In this document: one piece after another, positions 61,814 through 64,000 of the stretch
Numbering within the stretch: the first letter of the stretch is position 1
Layout of the letters: every line of letters begins with the position of its first letter
NCBI GenBank assembly: GCA_052034865.1
Contig: JBPOIC010000027.1
Span: 11,198-75,197 of the forward strand
DNA from: JBPOIC01 sp052034865
Lineage (GTDB): Bacteria; UBA10199; JADFYH01
Length of the DNA stretch: 64,000 nt
Reading direction: 5' to 3'
The notes under the pieces: generated by a model
What the model was told of the DNA's origin: nothing
Seen by the model: the letters and a program-made list of their open reading frames with translations, nothing else
Databases searched by the model: none
Translations under genes and position numbers: made by a program

Positions 61814-62108
61814 GAGTGGTGTCCTTTATCAAAGAGAGGATTTATAAACATTAAACAGAAAACGAAATCAATAAACCTTAGACCCTCAAGCAAAGTAAGG
61901 GTCTTAAAAATTTTAAGAGCTATTTATAAATAGAAAGGGCGGATTTTGAATTCAATGGAGTGAAATAATGGGGCTGATCATTCAAAAGTTTCTTGATTCC
62001 CAAGCGAAGTGCTTTTACGGATAAAACCTGATCCTCAAAATCCAGGAAAAGCCTCTTTGTAAAAAAATTTAAAACCCATTTCCTAACCTGAGGAAAAAAT
62101 CATCCATT

Positions 62109-62981
62109 ATGAGCAAAGAATTCCTCTTAAAATCACTTAAAGAATCAAATCTCACCCTGCCCCAAAAAGATAAAATTGCCCTCTGCTTGGAAGGACTGTG
62201 CTTTTTGCTTTTTCCAGAGCATTGTCCGGCCCAATCCTTTGTGCAGGAAAAAACCAAAGAAGAAATGCTTGAAAAGGTCTGGAGTACCGTCCGCCAGGAA
62301 CTTCTGGCGCAGATTTCCTTGGCCTTGCGTTGCCCACAGACACTGCCCGTCCAGGCGAATCGTCCATCCCTGGAAACTCTGGTAGATCAGTTTTTAGACG
62401 AGCTTTCGGAAATCCGTGAAAAATTATTCATTGATGCCAAGGCCGCGTGCGATCGCGACCCAGCGGTAGAGAGTCTGGATGAAGTAATTCTTTGCTATCC
62501 GGGATTTCAGGCCCTGATGACTTATCGGATTGCGCATGCCCTGGCGAAACAAAATGTACCTTTTCTACCAAGGATGATGAGTGAGATTGCCCATGCAAAA
62601 ACAGGTTGCGATATTCATCCCGAAGCAAAAATTGGAGAAGGATTATTTATCGACCATGCGACGGGTGTGGTCATTGGCCAAACTTCCGTGGTCGGAGATC
62701 GTGTGACGATCTTTCAGGGGGTGACCTTGGGCTCAATCGCCATGCAGGGGAAAACCTCGACGGGTCAGCGTCATCCGACGATTGAAGATGACGTCGTTTT
62801 ATACTCGAACGCCACGATTTTAGGGGGCGATACCGTCATTGGGAAAAAATCGGTAATCGGGGGCTCATGCTGGATCACGTTTTCGGTTCCACCGCACTGC
62901 AAAGTCATTTTGGCCAATCCCCGCTCCCTGATTACTCAAAAACAAACTTCCCCGGAATTTATTCCCAACTGGGATATCTAA
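62109..62981 (+). CDS. cysE: Serine O-acetyltransferase
   Basis: Acetylates L-serine to O-acetylserine. The N-terminal helical domain is followed by the left-handed hexapeptide helix (from TGCDIHPEAKIGEGLFIDHA onward). Asp182-His183 in FIDHATGVVIG and GVTLGSIAMQGKTSTGQRHP are active-site and loop motifs. The 290-residue length matches CysE of the long type (with the extra N-terminal helices). The gene ends 11 bases before cysK, so they form an operon for cysteine synthesis. Confidence 0.95.
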   Translation: MSKEFLLKSLKESNLTLPQKDKIALCLEGLCFLLFPEHCPAQSFVQEKTKEEMLEKVWSTVRQELLAQISLALRCPQTLPVQANRPSLETLVDQFLDELSEIREKLFIDAKAACDRDPAVESLDEVILCYPGFQALMTYRIAHALAKQNVPFLPRMMSEIAHAKTGCDIHPEAKIGEGLFIDHATGVVIGQTSVVGDRVTIFQGVTLGSIAMQGKTSTGQRHPTIEDDVVLYSNATILGGDTVIGKKSVIGGSCWITFSVPPHCKVILANPRSLITQKQTSPEFIPNWDI

Positions 62982-62992
62982 AAGGAGAACCC

Positions 62993-63937
62993 ATGAAAAC
63001 CTATATCGATAACTCGCTCTCCATTGGAAATACACCACTGGTTAAAATCAATCGACTCCACAAAGGACCGGCGACCCTGCTTGCAAAAATCGAAGGACGC
63101 AATCCAGCATACTCGGTGAAATGCCGCATTGGCGCCGCTATGATCTGGGATGCTGAAAAGAAAGGACTGATTAAACCTGGGGTGCGCATCATTGAGCCCA
63201 CTAGCGGAAACACCGGAATCGCTTTAGCCTTTGTCGCGGCCTCGCGCGGTTATCCCATCACCCTGACGATGCCCGAAACCATGAGTCTGGAGCGTCGCAA
63301 GCTTCTAAAAATTTTTGGCGCCGAGCTGATTTTAACGGAAGGGGCCAAAGGCATGCCTGGGGCCATTGCCAAGGCGAAAGAAATTTATGAAAGCGATCCG
63401 GAGCATTATTTGCTTATGCAACAATTTGAAAATCCGGCGAACCCAGCCATTCACGAATGTACCACCGGGCCCGAAATCTGGGAGGATACCGAAGGCAAAA
63501 TCGATATCCTCGTGTCGGGGGTTGGCACTGGGGGCACGATCACTGGGGTCAGTCGCTACATCAAGCGAGTGAAAAGTAAACCCATCCTCACTGTGGCGGT
63601 GGAGCCCGAAGAAAGTCCGGTGATTACCCAAACCTTAAATGGCGAGCCCGCACGGCCAGGACCGCATAAAATTCAGGGAATTGGGGCCGGCTTTGTGCCC
63701 AAAAATCTGGATTTAACTCTGGTCGATCGGGTGGAGCGCGTGAGCAGCCTCGATGCCATTGCCATGGCCAAGCGCCTGGCCCAGGAGGAAGGTCTTCTGT
63801 CCGGGATTTCGTGCGGTGCTGCCATGGTCGCGGCCTTAAGACTGGCTGATGAAAATCCTGGAAAAACGATCGTCACCATCCTGCCCGACTCGGGTGAGCG
63901 GTATCTCTCCAGTGTTCTCTATGAAGGAGTCGTTTGA
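62993..63937 (+). CDS. cysK: Cysteine synthase A
   Basis: PLP enzyme making cysteine from O-acetylserine and sulfide, in complex with CysE. Lys43 in NPAYSVKCRIGAAM is the PLP lysine; EPTSGNTGIALA is the substrate loop and GVGTGGTITGVSRYIKRVK the phosphate-cup loop. The frame is open 42 codons upstream through the end of cysE, but AAAGGAG fixes the start at 62993 (314 residues). It closely resembles E. coli CysK, including VKCRIG. Confidence 0.96.
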   Translation: MKTYIDNSLSIGNTPLVKINRLHKGPATLLAKIEGRNPAYSVKCRIGAAMIWDAEKKGLIKPGVRIIEPTSGNTGIALAFVAASRGYPITLTMPETMSLERRKLLKIFGAELILTEGAKGMPGAIAKAKEIYESDPEHYLLMQQFENPANPAIHECTTGPEIWEDTEGKIDILVSGVGTGGTITGVSRYIKRVKSKPILTVAVEPEESPVITQTLNGEPARPGPHKIQGIGAGFVPKNLDLTLVDRVERVSSLDAIAMAKRLAQEEGLLSGISCGAAMVAALRLADENPGKTIVTILPDSGERYLSSVLYEGVV

Positions 63938-63964
63938 GGGGCTCTAAAAATTCCCAGGTAATGG

Positions 63965-64000
63965 AATCGGAGGGGTGTATTGCAATACACCCCTCCGATT
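63965..64000. repeat. Perfect 36-bp palindrome at the window edge
   Basis: Eighteen bases (AATCGGAGGGGTGTATTG) and their exact reverse complement meet with no loop (TTGCAA at the centre). It lies 27 bases after the cysK stop and may continue beyond the window. It could be a REP-type intergenic element or, if T-rich DNA follows, a terminator. Confidence 0.75.

Noticed and set aside
1..64000. CRISPR array, prophage or IS transposase
   Set aside because: No regular direct repeats with spacers, no integrase or transposase motifs were found; dispersed repeats are short and non-coding.

Overview
The window is a dense, roughly 47% GC bacterial chromosome segment from a Gram-negative organism. Lipoprotein signal peptides, a MauG/CCP-type di-haem protein, sigma-54 style promoters, a methylmalonyl-CoA mutase subunit, an alkylglycerone-phosphate-synthase-like flavoprotein and a bactofilin directly after parAB all point to a lineage of the former Deltaproteobacteria or a related candidate group. 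This placement is inferred from gene content only. No prophage, IS transposase, CRISPR array or rRNA operon was seen. The only tRNA found is tRNA-His(GTG).

Layout. 1-9 kb: end of a DUF4416 gene, an M20 dipeptidase, then tsaD-rsmA, a deoxynucleoside kinase, and panB-panC-amidohydrolase, followed by an orphan protein with an annexin-like GTDE motif. 9-18.8 kb: mixed metabolic genes (class V aminotransferase, short-chain dehydrogenases), a host-attachment family protein, a secreted di-haem cytochrome peroxidase-like lipoprotein, tRNA-His, radA and a membrane protein. 18.8-30 kb, mostly minus strand: rplM-rpsI, an M30-like metallopeptidase lipoprotein, a tyrosine-rich secreted protein, a tmk-holB-metG operon headed by a lipoprotein, and its upstream paralogue. 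30-43.7 kb: hemL, a possible SUKH-domain protein, nitroreductase, SMR exporter, methylmalonyl-CoA mutase large subunit, a large beta-propeller-like lipoprotein, several orphan genes and alanine dehydrogenase. 43.8-48.5 kb: a four-gene minus-strand cluster (AGPS-like FAD enzyme, GlcE-like and GlcF-like redox proteins, lipid kinase) that looks like a lipid or ether-lipid redox module. 48.8-55 kb: small orphan genes, mltG-ruvX, ppnP-nadE. 55-61.3 kb: the chromosome-maintenance block mnmG-rsmG-parA-parB-bactofilin-polyprenyl synthase with two parS sites. 61.4-64 kb: a small basic repeat protein and a cysE-cysK operon.

Most notable non-routine signals: (1) three orphan genes (34.4, 37.9 and 42.2 kb), and less clearly the metallopeptidase at 21.6 kb, each have a well-spaced -24/-12 sigma-54 promoter just upstream, suggesting a shared regulon of uncharacterised proteins; (2) a parS palindrome sits exactly in the -35/-10 spacer of a promoter-like sequence and touches a perfect 34-bp all-AT palindrome upstream of mnmG; (3) two copies of a composite intergenic repeat at 3.7 and 9.7 kb, with a related fragment forming the 3' end of ruvX; (4) a perfect 36-bp palindrome at the right edge.
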